Program-made: the position numbers and the translations under genes
Part shown: positions 33,610-41,385 of the stretch, piece by piece
Position numbering within the stretch: the first letter of the stretch is position 1
Layout of the letters: every line of letters starts with the position of its first letter
Source of the DNA: Prauserella muralis
GTDB taxonomy: Bacteria > Actinomycetota > Actinomycetes > Mycobacteriales > Pseudonocardiaceae
Length of the DNA: 64,000 bases
Assembly (NCBI RefSeq): GCF_003202285.1
Contig: NZ_MASW01000001.1
Span: 1,951,681 to 2,015,680 of the forward strand
Direction of reading: 5' to 3'
Notes under the pieces: generated by a model
The model's input: the letters and a program-made list of their open reading frames with translations, nothing else
Databases searched by the model: none
Told to the model about the DNA's origin: nothing

Positions 33610-35702
33610 GCACCCTGCTGACGCTGCTGGTCGTTCTCGGCTGCGCGTGGGCGTGGCGGCGCGTGCGCAGGCGGCGGCAGGGTGTCGTGCGCCCGGCCCG
33701 GGGGCACGAGAGACGCCGGTCCCTGCTCCTGGTCGTCGCCCTGCTCGGGCTGCAGCTGCTGGCCACCGCGCCACCGGCCGCGGCGCAGAACTGTGAGGCG
33801 CCGAATCCGGAGCGTCCGGGGTCCGGCATGGTCGGCGCCGTCGACCCGCCGCACGGCCAGGGCGAAGCGCGCAGCGCCTATGTCGACTACGGCTACGCCG
33901 GCATGGTCTGGCACGTCTACGACTGCGACAGCGGTGCGCTCGCGATCTCGGACCCGAACACCACGGTCGACACGTGGGCGGGCAACCAGCTGTACAACAT
34001 CGGCAAGAACATCGTCGGTGCCACGAACGCACTGCACTACACGGTGATCAACAGCCGGCTGCTTGCACCGCTCGACAATGCGGTCTCCAGCGGCGCGGAG
34101 AAGGTCTACAACAACATCTACGCGCAGCTGTTCGGGCTGTTCGCGCTGTTGCTGGCGATCTTCATGTTCCGCAACATCTGGCGTGGTGACCTGTCGACGG
34201 TGAGCAGGCGGGCGTTGCTGGCTCTAGCCGGGGTCTGGCTCGCGGCGTCGTCCATGGCGATGCTGCGCTATTACGACACGATCGACGACGCCATCGTGCG
34301 GACCACGTCGCAGATCCAGGCGGGCTTCGTCGACGATTCCGAGAACCGCGTGGTGCGGCACGTGCTGCCGACGATGCTGCACAACGAGGTCGTCTACAAG
34401 AACTGGCTGCGCGGCGAGTTCGGATCACCCGACGCGCCGCAGGCCGAGCAGTTCGGCAGGCGGCTGCTGGACGCCCAGGCGTTCACCTGGAACCAGATGG
34501 TCAACGGCGACGACGGCAACCAGCAGGTCATCGAACAGAAGAAGCAGAACTTCGAGAACATCGCGAATCAGCTGGGACCGGCCACCGGGTACTTCACCGG
34601 AGAGGACGGCAGTCGTACCGGCACGGGTCTGCTCAGCCTTCTGCAAAGCCTCGTCTACGCGTTGTTCCAGCTGTTCGCCAAGCTGGCCGTGTTGCTCGCG
34701 CAGGTCCTCGTGCGCCTGTTCACGCTCACTGCTCCGCTCATCGGCCTCGTGGCGATCCTGCACCACGACATCCTGAGGCGCGTCGGCAAGGTGCTCGGCA
34801 CGGTGGTCTTCAACCTCCTCGTGCTGTCCGTCCTAGCGGGTGTGCATGCCCTGCTGCTGCAGGCGATCTTCTCGGCGGGCAGTGCACTGTCGATGCTGAC
34901 GCAGATGGTCATCGCGGGACTCGTCACGGTGCTGCTGTTCATGGTCGGCAGACCTGCCCGGCGGCTGTGGCAGATGGTCGAGATGTCGGTCAGCATGGTC
35001 GGCTCCGCGGTGCCGACACCCCGCGGTGGGCTGTTCTCCCGCTTCCGCAAACAGTCGACCGAGCCGACACCGCAGGACGAGTTCTGGCGCACCGTGCGCG
35101 ACGAGGACGAGGCCGCGGGCGGGTCGCAGACCCGGGGCCAGGCGGGTGCCACGCGTGGCCGGGGCCGTCCGGAGGCGGCGGTCATGGCCACCGCGCAGCG
35201 GCTGGACTCGACCTCGGGCGGCGCGATGCACCCGGCCTCGCACTGGCCCGGTGCGGGCGGCGGCACGCTGGAGGGCGCGGGCGGCCGGCCCGCCCTGCCC
35301 GCCGGAGGCGGTGCGCCCGCGGGCGCGTTCGCCGGGTTCACGCCCGGCCGCTCGCCGGGGGACTACATGCAGCAGCAGCGACCCACCGTCACCGTGCCCA
35401 GCAGGCGCGTCGACACCGTGCCGGTGAGCGACCGCAGCTGGGACCGCGGCGACGACGCCGACCCGTTCGTCGTGCCGTCGCGCATCGCCTCGGCGGGGTC
35501 GGCGGCCGAGGGCGCGGCCTACCAGACGCCACCCCCGCGAGGGCCGCAGCCGCCGCCCCAGCCGGTCGGCGCCGCGCCACAGCCGCGCCGGGTGGAGCCG
35601 GAGCTCGTGGCGGGCAAGCCGGTGTTCGTGCTGTACCGGCCGTCCCGCGGGCTGGAGGTCCGGGGCGACGACGTCCGCGACACCGACCACCTGGTGCGGT
35701 AG
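33606..35702 (+). CDS. Polytopic membrane protein, VirB6/TrbL-like
   Basis: The 698-aa protein has an N-terminal anchor (about residues 2-17), a second hydrophobic segment ending in an AAAQN signal-peptidase-like site (about residues 40-61), an extracytoplasmic region, a TM pair (about residues 178-222), and four or five TM helices between about residues 340 and 455. The last 220 residues are cytoplasmic, Gly/Pro-rich and probably disordered. VirB6/TrbL-like channel proteins have such a multi-TM core, and the gene directly follows the VirB4-like gene. Sequence motifs are not diagnostic; the call rests on topology and context. Confidence 0.75.
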   Translation: MSTLLTLLVVLGCAWAWRRVRRRRQGVVRPARGHERRRSLLLVVALLGLQLLATAPPAAAQNCEAPNPERPGSGMVGAVDPPHGQGEARSAYVDYGYAGMVWHVYDCDSGALAISDPNTTVDTWAGNQLYNIGKNIVGATNALHYTVINSRLLAPLDNAVSSGAEKVYNNIYAQLFGLFALLLAIFMFRNIWRGDLSTVSRRALLALAGVWLAASSMAMLRYYDTIDDAIVRTTSQIQAGFVDDSENRVVRHVLPTMLHNEVVYKNWLRGEFGSPDAPQAEQFGRRLLDAQAFTWNQMVNGDDGNQQVIEQKKQNFENIANQLGPATGYFTGEDGSRTGTGLLSLLQSLVYALFQLFAKLAVLLAQVLVRLFTLTAPLIGLVAILHHDILRRVGKVLGTVVFNLLVLSVLAGVHALLLQAIFSAGSALSMLTQMVIAGLVTVLLFMVGRPARRLWQMVEMSVSMVGSAVPTPRGGLFSRFRKQSTEPTPQDEFWRTVRDEDEAAGGSQTRGQAGATRGRGRPEAAVMATAQRLDSTSGGAMHPASHWPGAGGGTLEGAGGRPALPAGGGAPAGAFAGFTPGRSPGDYMQQQRPTVTVPSRRVDTVPVSDRSWDRGDDADPFVVPSRIASAGSAAEGAAYQTPPPRGPQPPPQPVGAAPQPRRVEPELVAGKPVFVLYRPSRGLEVRGDDVRDTDHLVR

Positions 35703-35711
35703 GGGGCCGGG

Positions 35712-36320
35712 ATGCCGATTCGCACACACCGGGGCCGGGCGGCGGTGTACCGCCGCCTGTGGGGCTGGCCGCTGCGCTCGCCCGCTCACCTCATCGGCAC
35801 GGCGATCATGGTCGTGGCCATCGTCGTGGCCGCGGGCATCGTGCTGCCGCGGCTGCTCGGCGGCCCCGGCGACGCGGGCGCCGCGTCGCCGACCACCACC
35901 GAGACCTCGGCGGGCAGCGGGGAGACCCGGCCGGGTTCGGGGGACACGCTGTCCACGAGCGCCCTGCCCACGCGGCTCTCCGAACCGCTGGCCTCACCCA
36001 CCACCGCGCCGCCCGCTCCCGCCGCGCTGGACGTCGCCAAGAAGTGGGCGTCCGCGTGGGTCAAGCACCCGAAGGGCATCACCAGCGAGCAGTGGCTGAA
36101 CGGTCTTCGCCCCTACACCACCGAGGAGTACCTGCCGGTGATGCGGTCGGTGAACCCGGCCAACATCCCGGCCACCAAGGTCACCGGTGAGCCCAGGGCC
36201 GCCGCCTCCTACACCAGTTCGGTGGAGGCGCACGTGCCCACGGATGGTCCGTCGCTGAGCATCACCGTGGTGCGCACAGACGCCGGCTGGCGCGTGGCGC
36301 ACTACGACCAGGTGGGCTAG
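35712..36320 (+). CDS. Single-TM protein with extracytoplasmic domain, VirB8/TcpC-like
   Basis: The 202-aa protein has a short basic cytoplasmic part, one TM (about residues 27-48), a Thr/Ser/Pro-rich linker (about residues 55-100) and a compact C-terminal domain (about residues 105-202; AKKWASAWVKHPKGITSEQW, then VRTDAGWRVAHYDQVG at the end) that looks like the NTF2-like fold of VirB8/TcpC. Such proteins hold the outer part of the channel together. It lies between the VirB6-like and the peptidoglycan hydrolase genes, with only 2-9 bp between genes. Confidence 0.7.
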   Translation: MPIRTHRGRAAVYRRLWGWPLRSPAHLIGTAIMVVAIVVAAGIVLPRLLGGPGDAGAASPTTTETSAGSGETRPGSGDTLSTSALPTRLSEPLASPTTAPPAPAALDVAKKWASAWVKHPKGITSEQWLNGLRPYTTEEYLPVMRSVNPANIPATKVTGEPRAAASYTSSVEAHVPTDGPSLSITVVRTDAGWRVAHYDQVG

Positions 36321-36322
36321 CC

Positions 36323-37312
36323 GTGCGCGCCGGGGTTCTGGTCGGGTGCTTCACCGCGGCCGTCATCACCGTGTTGCTGGCCGCGGGCATGGTGACCATC
36401 CTCGACAGCAGGCAGCAGGCCGCCGGGGTGACGCCGCTGAGCTGCGACGCCGCGCTCGGGCCCACCCAGCCTGGCCAGCGCGACCGGGGCGCGGGCGAGG
36501 CGGCCGAGCTGGACGCCGAGCAGCGCGCCATCGTCGCGCTGATCATCTCGATCGGCAAGGAACGCGACCTGTCCCCGAGGGCGTGGCAGATCGCCATCCA
36601 GGCGGGGATGACCGAGTCGCGCCTGCGCAACCTGAACTACGGCGACCGCGACTCCCTCGGCATCTTCCAGATGCGCCCTTCGATGGGCTGGGGCACCGTC
36701 GCCCAGGTCACCAACCCGCCGTACCAGGTCAACAAGTTCTACGACGTGCTCGAGTCCGTCCCGGGCTGGGAGCAGATGCGGCCCGGTGAGGCGGCGCAGG
36801 CTGTCGAGCGCTCGGCGTTTCCCGACCGCTACCACGACTGGGAGCCGATGGCGGTGCACCTGGTCGAGAACGTCGGCAACATCCAGGACGCCACCGGCTG
36901 CGGCCAAGGCATGGGCCCCGTGCTGCCACCCAACGAGGTCGCGGGCAAGGCCATCCAGTTCGCGCTCGGCGAGCGGGGCAAGCCGTACGTGTGGGGCGCG
37001 ACGGGCCCCGACTCCTACGACTGCTCCGGGCTGATGCTGCGGGCCTACGAGGCGGCGGGGATCACGCTGCCGCGCGTGTCCCGCGACCAGTACAAGGCGG
37101 GCGCGATGCTGCCGGTGGAGCAGGCGCAGCCGGGCGACCTGCTGTTCTGGGCCTACGACCCGTCGAACCCGGCCACCATTCACCATGTTGCGATGTATCT
37201 GGGCGACGGGAAGATCGTGGAAGCGCAGCAGAGCGGCGTCCCGGTGCACACCCGGCCGGTGGCGTGGGACGAGGCCGAGCTGCTGCCCCAGGCCGTGCGG
37301 CCGGGCGTGTGA
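36323..37312 (+). CDS. Bifunctional peptidoglycan hydrolase (transglycosylase-like + NlpC/P60), VirB1-like
   Basis: The 329-aa protein has an N-terminal TM (about residues 5-26), a lysozyme-like segment at about residues 70-180 (IAIQAGMTESRLRNLNYGDR with candidate catalytic Glu98, then SLGIFQMRPSMGWG), and a C-terminal NlpC/P60 domain (about residues 208-329) with YDCSGL (Cys234) and HHVAMYLGDG (His288). It should cut both glycan and stem peptide locally. In secretion machines such enzymes open the wall for the channel. Its tight spacing after the VirB8-like gene (GTG two bases past the stop) places it in the apparatus operon. Confidence 0.88.
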   Translation: MRAGVLVGCFTAAVITVLLAAGMVTILDSRQQAAGVTPLSCDAALGPTQPGQRDRGAGEAAELDAEQRAIVALIISIGKERDLSPRAWQIAIQAGMTESRLRNLNYGDRDSLGIFQMRPSMGWGTVAQVTNPPYQVNKFYDVLESVPGWEQMRPGEAAQAVERSAFPDRYHDWEPMAVHLVENVGNIQDATGCGQGMGPVLPPNEVAGKAIQFALGERGKPYVWGATGPDSYDCSGLMLRAYEAAGITLPRVSRDQYKAGAMLPVEQAQPGDLLFWAYDPSNPATIHHVAMYLGDGKIVEAQQSGVPVHTRPVAWDEAELLPQAVRPGV

Positions 37313-37341
37313 GGCGTTCGTTGTGACGAGGAGTGACAGTC

Positions 37342-38280
37342 ATGGCCAAGAAGTGGGGTAAGCGCGGCAAGTCCGGCAGGCAGGACCCCGGTCTGGACGC
37401 CGACCCGCGCACCATGTTCGGCGTCCCGTCGGCCCCGCGCAACGCGCCCCCGGCGTCGAGTACCCCGCTCGCCGACTACCTGCGCCGGGGCTGGCCGGGC
37501 GTCGAGGCGGGCTACGTCGTGCTGCCGCGTTCCCTCGCGGAGTCGATGCCGCTGCCGTGGCAGCAGCAGATGACCAACCTGCTCGCCCAGTTCCACGAGA
37601 CGCACGGCCGCCTGTCGTGGCCGACCTACCGGGTGGTGCCGTCGCGGCCGGAGCGGCTGGTGGACCTCGACGAGGAGCAGCTCGCCGAGGCCGGGTACCT
37701 CGTGGAGATCGACGGGGACGGCGAGATGGTGTACCGGGAGCGCAGCGGCCGCAAGGTCGAGGACCCGGACAACACCACCGTGCTGGTGTCCTGCCTGGAC
37801 CCGATCGTGCGGCAGGTGGAGCAGGCGCGGGCTCAGGCACAGGCGGCGCAGCCGGGCGGCCCGGCGCCGATGAACATCGGCCCCCAGCCGGTGTGGCGGA
37901 CCACCCCGCAGCCTGCGCAGCCGGCCGCGCCACCGTTGCCGCCCCCGCCCACCGCCCGGTCGGTGGCCGGCTCGGCCGGGCAACGCCCCGCGGCCTCGCC
38001 CCTGCCGGAGCAGCCCGTCCAGCGCCCGGAGCCGGGTCCGGCTGCCGAGCCACCAGCGGTGGATCAACCCGCGCCGGAACAGCCCGCGGAGCGGGCACCG
38101 GTCTCCGAGCAGCGGTCGGCGCCGGAGCCGCGGGCAGCGGCCGAGAGCGAGCGCCGCGAGCGGGGCTGGTTCGACGAGATGCCCGGCGAGGGCGGCGGGC
38201 GGCGGACCGAGCCGGGTGGCGGCGAGTTCGGCCCGACCGGCGACGAGCCGACGGAGATCCCCTACCGTTACCGCCCCTGA
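37342..38280 (+). CDS. Hypothetical protein, last gene of the secretion-like operon
   Basis: The 312-aa soluble protein starts at an ATG with GAGGAG ahead (MAKKWGKRGKSGRQDPG). About residues 35-155 form a compact domain (PLADYLRRGWPGVEAGYVVL, GRLSWPTYRVVPSRPERLVD, NTTVLVSCLDPIVRQ). The remainder is Pro/Ala/Glu-rich and disordered, with charged repeats. I do not recognise the family. It follows the VirB1-like gene by 29 bp in the same direction, so it is probably a cytoplasmic component or regulator of the apparatus. Confidence 0.8.
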   Translation: MAKKWGKRGKSGRQDPGLDADPRTMFGVPSAPRNAPPASSTPLADYLRRGWPGVEAGYVVLPRSLAESMPLPWQQQMTNLLAQFHETHGRLSWPTYRVVPSRPERLVDLDEEQLAEAGYLVEIDGDGEMVYRERSGRKVEDPDNTTVLVSCLDPIVRQVEQARAQAQAAQPGGPAPMNIGPQPVWRTTPQPAQPAAPPLPPPPTARSVAGSAGQRPAASPLPEQPVQRPEPGPAAEPPAVDQPAPEQPAERAPVSEQRSAPEPRAAAESERRERGWFDEMPGEGGGRRTEPGGGEFGPTGDEPTEIPYRYRP

Positions 38281-38329
38281 GCGGGGTGCTGCCGGCCCTG
38301 TCCCGTGCGACGCTGGAGGTATGGCACCG

Positions 38330-38533
38330 ATGAGCAAGGATCCGAACCCGGACCCCGGATGGTGGTTCAACACCAGGACGGGCGAGGTCGAGCACGGCGA
38401 GGTGTCCAGGGCCATCGACCGGATGGGGCCCTACCCGGACGAGGAGACGGCCCGGCGGGCGCTCGAGATCGCTCGCGAGCGCACCCGCCAGGCCGACAAG
38501 GCCGACGCCGAATGGGGCGGCGAGGACCAGTAG
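38330..38533 (+). CDS. Small conserved protein, 67 aa (W-F-N-T-R-T-G-x-V type)
   Basis: The ORF encodes DPGWWFNTRTGEVEHG, followed by RMGPYPDEETARRALEIARE, a pattern common to small actinobacterial proteins that I recall as widely conserved without known function. ATG 38330 is preferred over ATG 38321 because GGAGG at 38315-38319 stands at proper distance. It lies 49 bp after the operon and its stop abuts the convergent MinD/CooC-like gene. It may simply be an independent housekeeping protein. Confidence 0.75.
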   Translation: MSKDPNPDPGWWFNTRTGEVEHGEVSRAIDRMGPYPDEETARRALEIARERTRQADKADAEWGGEDQ

Positions 38534-39484
38534 CTAGCTCGACGCCGTCGCCAGCGGTCCCGGCACGAAGTCCGGGTCCACCTGCGCGGCCAGTTCCGAG
38601 CCTGCCCACGCGTTGGCGTTGCGCAGGTGGAACTCCACGGCCTGCCGCTGGTAGGTCTCCCAGTCCCGCGTCGTGGAGTCCACAGTGGAGAGCATGGTGC
38701 GCAGCGTGCCGAGGTTGTGCGGTTCCAGCTCGCCGATCGGGCGGGGCCTGCCGCGCTCGGCGGCGCGGACGTGCCCGGATCCGGTGACCCAGCCCAGCAG
38801 GGACTCGCCGACCTGCTCGCGCAGGAAGTCCACGTCCTCGTCGTCGGTGACCTTGTTGCCCACCACGGCCAGCCGCACGCCGAAGTCGCGCGCGTAGCCG
38901 GTGTACTGTCGGAACACGCCGACGCTGCGCACGGTCGGCTCGCACACCAGGAACGTCACGTCGAACCGCGTGAACAGGCCCGAGGCGAACGCGTCCGCTC
39001 CCGCGGTCATGTCCACCACGACGTACTCGCCCGCCTCGTCGACGAGGTGGTTGAGCAGCAGCTCGGCGGCGCCGACCTTGGAGTGGTAGCAGGAGACGCC
39101 GAGGTCGTCGTCGGCGAACTGGCCGGTGACCGCCAGGCGCACGCCGCCCACCCGGCGCACGCACGCGTCGGTGATCGGGTTGTTCTCGCCGAGCGTCACC
39201 AGCCGCGACCCGCGTCCCGGCGGCGTCGTCTTGATCATCGCCGCGGCGCTGGGAATGCGGGGGTTGTCACCCCGCAGGTACTCCTTGATCAGCGGCAGGT
39301 TGTCGCCGAGGGTCGGCAGCGCCGCGGCCTGCTCCTCACTCGCGCCCAGCGCCATGGCCAGGTGCTGGTTGATGTCGGCGTCGATGGCCAGCACCGGGTG
39401 CCCGGCTTCGGCGAGATAGGACGTGAACAGCGAGGCCAGCGTCGTCTTTCCGCTACCGCCCTTGCCGACGAAGGCGACCTTCAC
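38534..39484 (-). CDS. MinD/CooC-like P-loop ATPase
   Basis: The 316-aa protein begins KVAFVGKGGSGKTTLASLFTSYL-like (P-loop GKGGSGKTT at about residues 7-15, deviant Walker A with the signature Lys), with AIDADIN (switch), VVVDMTAGADAF, and VGNKV for base recognition. The layout matches CooC/MinD-type ATPases, which insert metals or position complexes; ParA-type partition proteins share the fold. A GTG preceded by AGGAG sets the start. It is convergent with the secretion-like operon. No ParB, CODH or hydrogenase gene is nearby, so the client is unknown; a role in positioning the apparatus is possible. Confidence 0.85.
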   Translation of the reverse strand: MKVAFVGKGGSGKTTLASLFTSYLAEAGHPVLAIDADINQHLAMALGASEEQAAALPTLGDNLPLIKEYLRGDNPRIPSAAAMIKTTPPGRGSRLVTLGENNPITDACVRRVGGVRLAVTGQFADDDLGVSCYHSKVGAAELLLNHLVDEAGEYVVVDMTAGADAFASGLFTRFDVTFLVCEPTVRSVGVFRQYTGYARDFGVRLAVVGNKVTDDEDVDFLREQVGESLLGWVTGSGHVRAAERGRPRPIGELEPHNLGTLRTMLSTVDSTTRDWETYQRQAVEFHLRNANAWAGSELAAQVDPDFVPGPLATASS

Positions 39485-39596
39485 GGGTAACTCCTGAAAG
39501 TGGGATCGGTTTTCATTTCCTGTGCGCGTACCGTACACCCGGGTGAGCCGCACTCGAACGGGTCACCGGGCACCCTCGCCGCGTTAGGGTTTGGGT

Positions 39597-41018
39597 GTGG
39601 CTCTGGTGGTCCACACGCCGGGCGCCGGCGACTTCGCCTCGCTGCGCGCCGACTTCGAGCTGCCGGAATCCTTCCCGCCCGACGTACTCGCCGAGGCCGA
39701 GGCCGTCGCGGGCGACCCCGCCGACGCCGAGGGCGGCCGCGAGGACGCCACCGATCTGCCGCTGGTGACCATCGACCCGCCCGGTTCCAAGGACCTCGAC
39801 CAGGCCGTGTACCTGCAACGCCTGCCCGCGGGCCGGTTCCGGGTGCACTACGCCATCGCCGACCTCGGCGCCTTCGTGCGGCCCGGCGGTCAGGTGGACC
39901 GCGAGGCCCGCAGGCGCGGCCAGACGCTGTACCTGCCGGACGGCAACGTCGGCCTGCACCCGCCCGAGCTGTCGGAGGGCGCGGCCAGCCTGCTGCCGGG
40001 TGCCACCCGGCCCGCCGTCCTGTGGACCATCGACACCGACTCGGGCGGCGAGCCGACCGCCGTGCGGGTGCGGCGCGCGCTCGTGCGGTCGACCGAGCAG
40101 TTCGACTACGAGACGGTGCAGGCCGCCATCGACGGCGGGCGGGCGCACCCTTCGATCGCCGCGCTGCCCGAGCTGGGCAGGCTCCGCCGCGACCTGGCGG
40201 TGCGCCGGGGTGCCGTCGAGCTGCAGCTGCCCGAGCAGGAGATCGCGGCGGGCCCGGACGGCCGCTGGCTGCTCACCCTGCGTCCCCGCAACGACGTGGA
40301 GCTGTGGAACTCCGAGATCTCGCTGCTCACCGGCATGGCGGCCGCCTCGATCATGCTCGAGGCGGGTGTCGGCGTGCTGCGTACGCTGCCCGAGGCGGGC
40401 GACGACGCCGTCGACTGGCTGCGCCGCACGGCGACGGCGCTGGGCATCGCCTGGCCCGAGGACGCCACGGTGTCGGAACTGCTCGCCGGGCTCGATCCCC
40501 GGCAGCCGTCGTCGCTCGCCCTCTACGCGGGGACGACCAGGCTGCTGCGTGGCGCCGGGTACACCGCGTTCGACGGCGGGGTGCCGGAGCTGGCCACCCA
40601 CGCAGGCATCGGCGGCCCCTACGCACACGTCACCGCGCCCATCCGGCGGCTGGTCGACCGCTTCGCCACCGAGGTGTGCCTCGCGGTGACGCACGGGCGC
40701 GCGGTGCCCGCGTGGGTCCGGGCGGCGCTGGCCGACCTGCCCGAGCTGATGAGCGCCTCGGACACCCGCGCGGCCAGGGTCGAGCGGGCGTGCCTCGACC
40801 AGGTGGAGGCCTGGATCCTCGCCGAGCACGTCGGGCGGACGTTCGACGCCGTCGTGTTGCGCGCGGAGGAGAACCGGGCCGAGGTGTTCGTCGAGGACCC
40901 GCCCGTGCTGACCAGGTGCACCGGCAGCGGCTTTCCCGACAGCGGCCGCATCGCCGTGCGGCTCACCGCCGTCGACACCGAGGGGAGGAAGGTCTCCTTT
41001 GAAGGACCCGTCCGGTGA
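39597..41018 (+). CDS. RNB domain ribonuclease, compact form
   Basis: The 473-aa protein is a stand-alone RNB (RNase II/R catalytic) domain. The active-site acidic motif is DPPGSKDLDQAVY (about residue 59), followed by VHYAIADLGAFVRPGG and the C-terminal TAPIRRLVDRF. It lacks the cold-shock and S1 domains of RNase R, so RNA selection must differ. The start is a GTG (MALVVHTPG). It overlaps the DUF4326 gene by 20 bp, and this three-gene run with a cytosolic metal receptor looks like an operon. Confidence 0.88.
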   Translation: MALVVHTPGAGDFASLRADFELPESFPPDVLAEAEAVAGDPADAEGGREDATDLPLVTIDPPGSKDLDQAVYLQRLPAGRFRVHYAIADLGAFVRPGGQVDREARRRGQTLYLPDGNVGLHPPELSEGAASLLPGATRPAVLWTIDTDSGGEPTAVRVRRALVRSTEQFDYETVQAAIDGGRAHPSIAALPELGRLRRDLAVRRGAVELQLPEQEIAAGPDGRWLLTLRPRNDVELWNSEISLLTGMAAASIMLEAGVGVLRTLPEAGDDAVDWLRRTATALGIAWPEDATVSELLAGLDPRQPSSLALYAGTTRLLRGAGYTAFDGGVPELATHAGIGGPYAHVTAPIRRLVDRFATEVCLAVTHGRAVPAWVRAALADLPELMSASDTRAARVERACLDQVEAWILAEHVGRTFDAVVLRAEENRAEVFVEDPPVLTRCTGSGFPDSGRIAVRLTAVDTEGRKVSFEGPVR

Positions 41019-41385
41019 CGCGTGGACCCGGTGGGAGCACGACCTGCGCGAGCAGGTGCTCGACGGGCACAGCGTCGTGGTCAACGTCCGCAGGTCCGGG
41101 CCGCACAAGCACCTCGTGCCGTGGCTGGTGGAGCAGAACCTCATCGCCTACGTCGGGCACGCGGGCAACCGGCACGCGTGGCCGGAGTCCGATTTCGCCA
41201 ACCCGTTCGTCAAGGAGGGCAAGCAGGATCGCCAGGCGATGATCCGCCACTACCGGGAGTACCTCGCCGAACAGCCCGAGCTGCTGCGCCGCCTGCGCGG
41301 CGGCGAACTGGACGGCCTCGCGCTCGGCTGCTGGTGCGCGCCCCAACCCTGCCACGCCGACGTGCTGCTGGAGTACTGCTCGTGA
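40999..41385 (+). CDS. DUF4326 domain-containing protein
   Basis: The 128-aa protein is a DUF4326 domain: VVVNVRRSGPHKHLVPW, WPESDFANPFV and the Cys/His-rich GCWCAPQPCHADVLL. The C-x-C-x4-CH cluster suggests metal binding. The function is unknown. A TTG with GGAGGAAGG ahead is taken as start. It overlaps RNB by 20 bp and the next gene by four bases (GTGA), so expression is coupled with both. Confidence 0.85.
   Translation: MKDPSGDAWTRWEHDLREQVLDGHSVVVNVRRSGPHKHLVPWLVEQNLIAYVGHAGNRHAWPESDFANPFVKEGKQDRQAMIRHYREYLAEQPELLRRLRGGELDGLALGCWCAPQPCHADVLLEYCS

Noticed and set aside
30071-33829. A 1252-codon open frame on the minus strand opposite the VirB4-like gene
   Set aside because: It is a GC-bias shadow: low-complexity Arg/His/Gly-rich translation, no domain, and the plus strand encodes a clear ATPase with ribosome site and Walker motifs.
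29815-38533. The secretion-like operon as a complete integrative conjugative element
   Set aside because: No integrase, excisionase, relaxase, coupling protein, replication gene or tRNA attachment site was seen on either side.
38534-39484. The MinD/CooC-like ATPase as a plasmid-type ParA
   Set aside because: No ParB gene or parS-like repeats nearby, and its sequence layout is nearer to CooC/MinD proteins.
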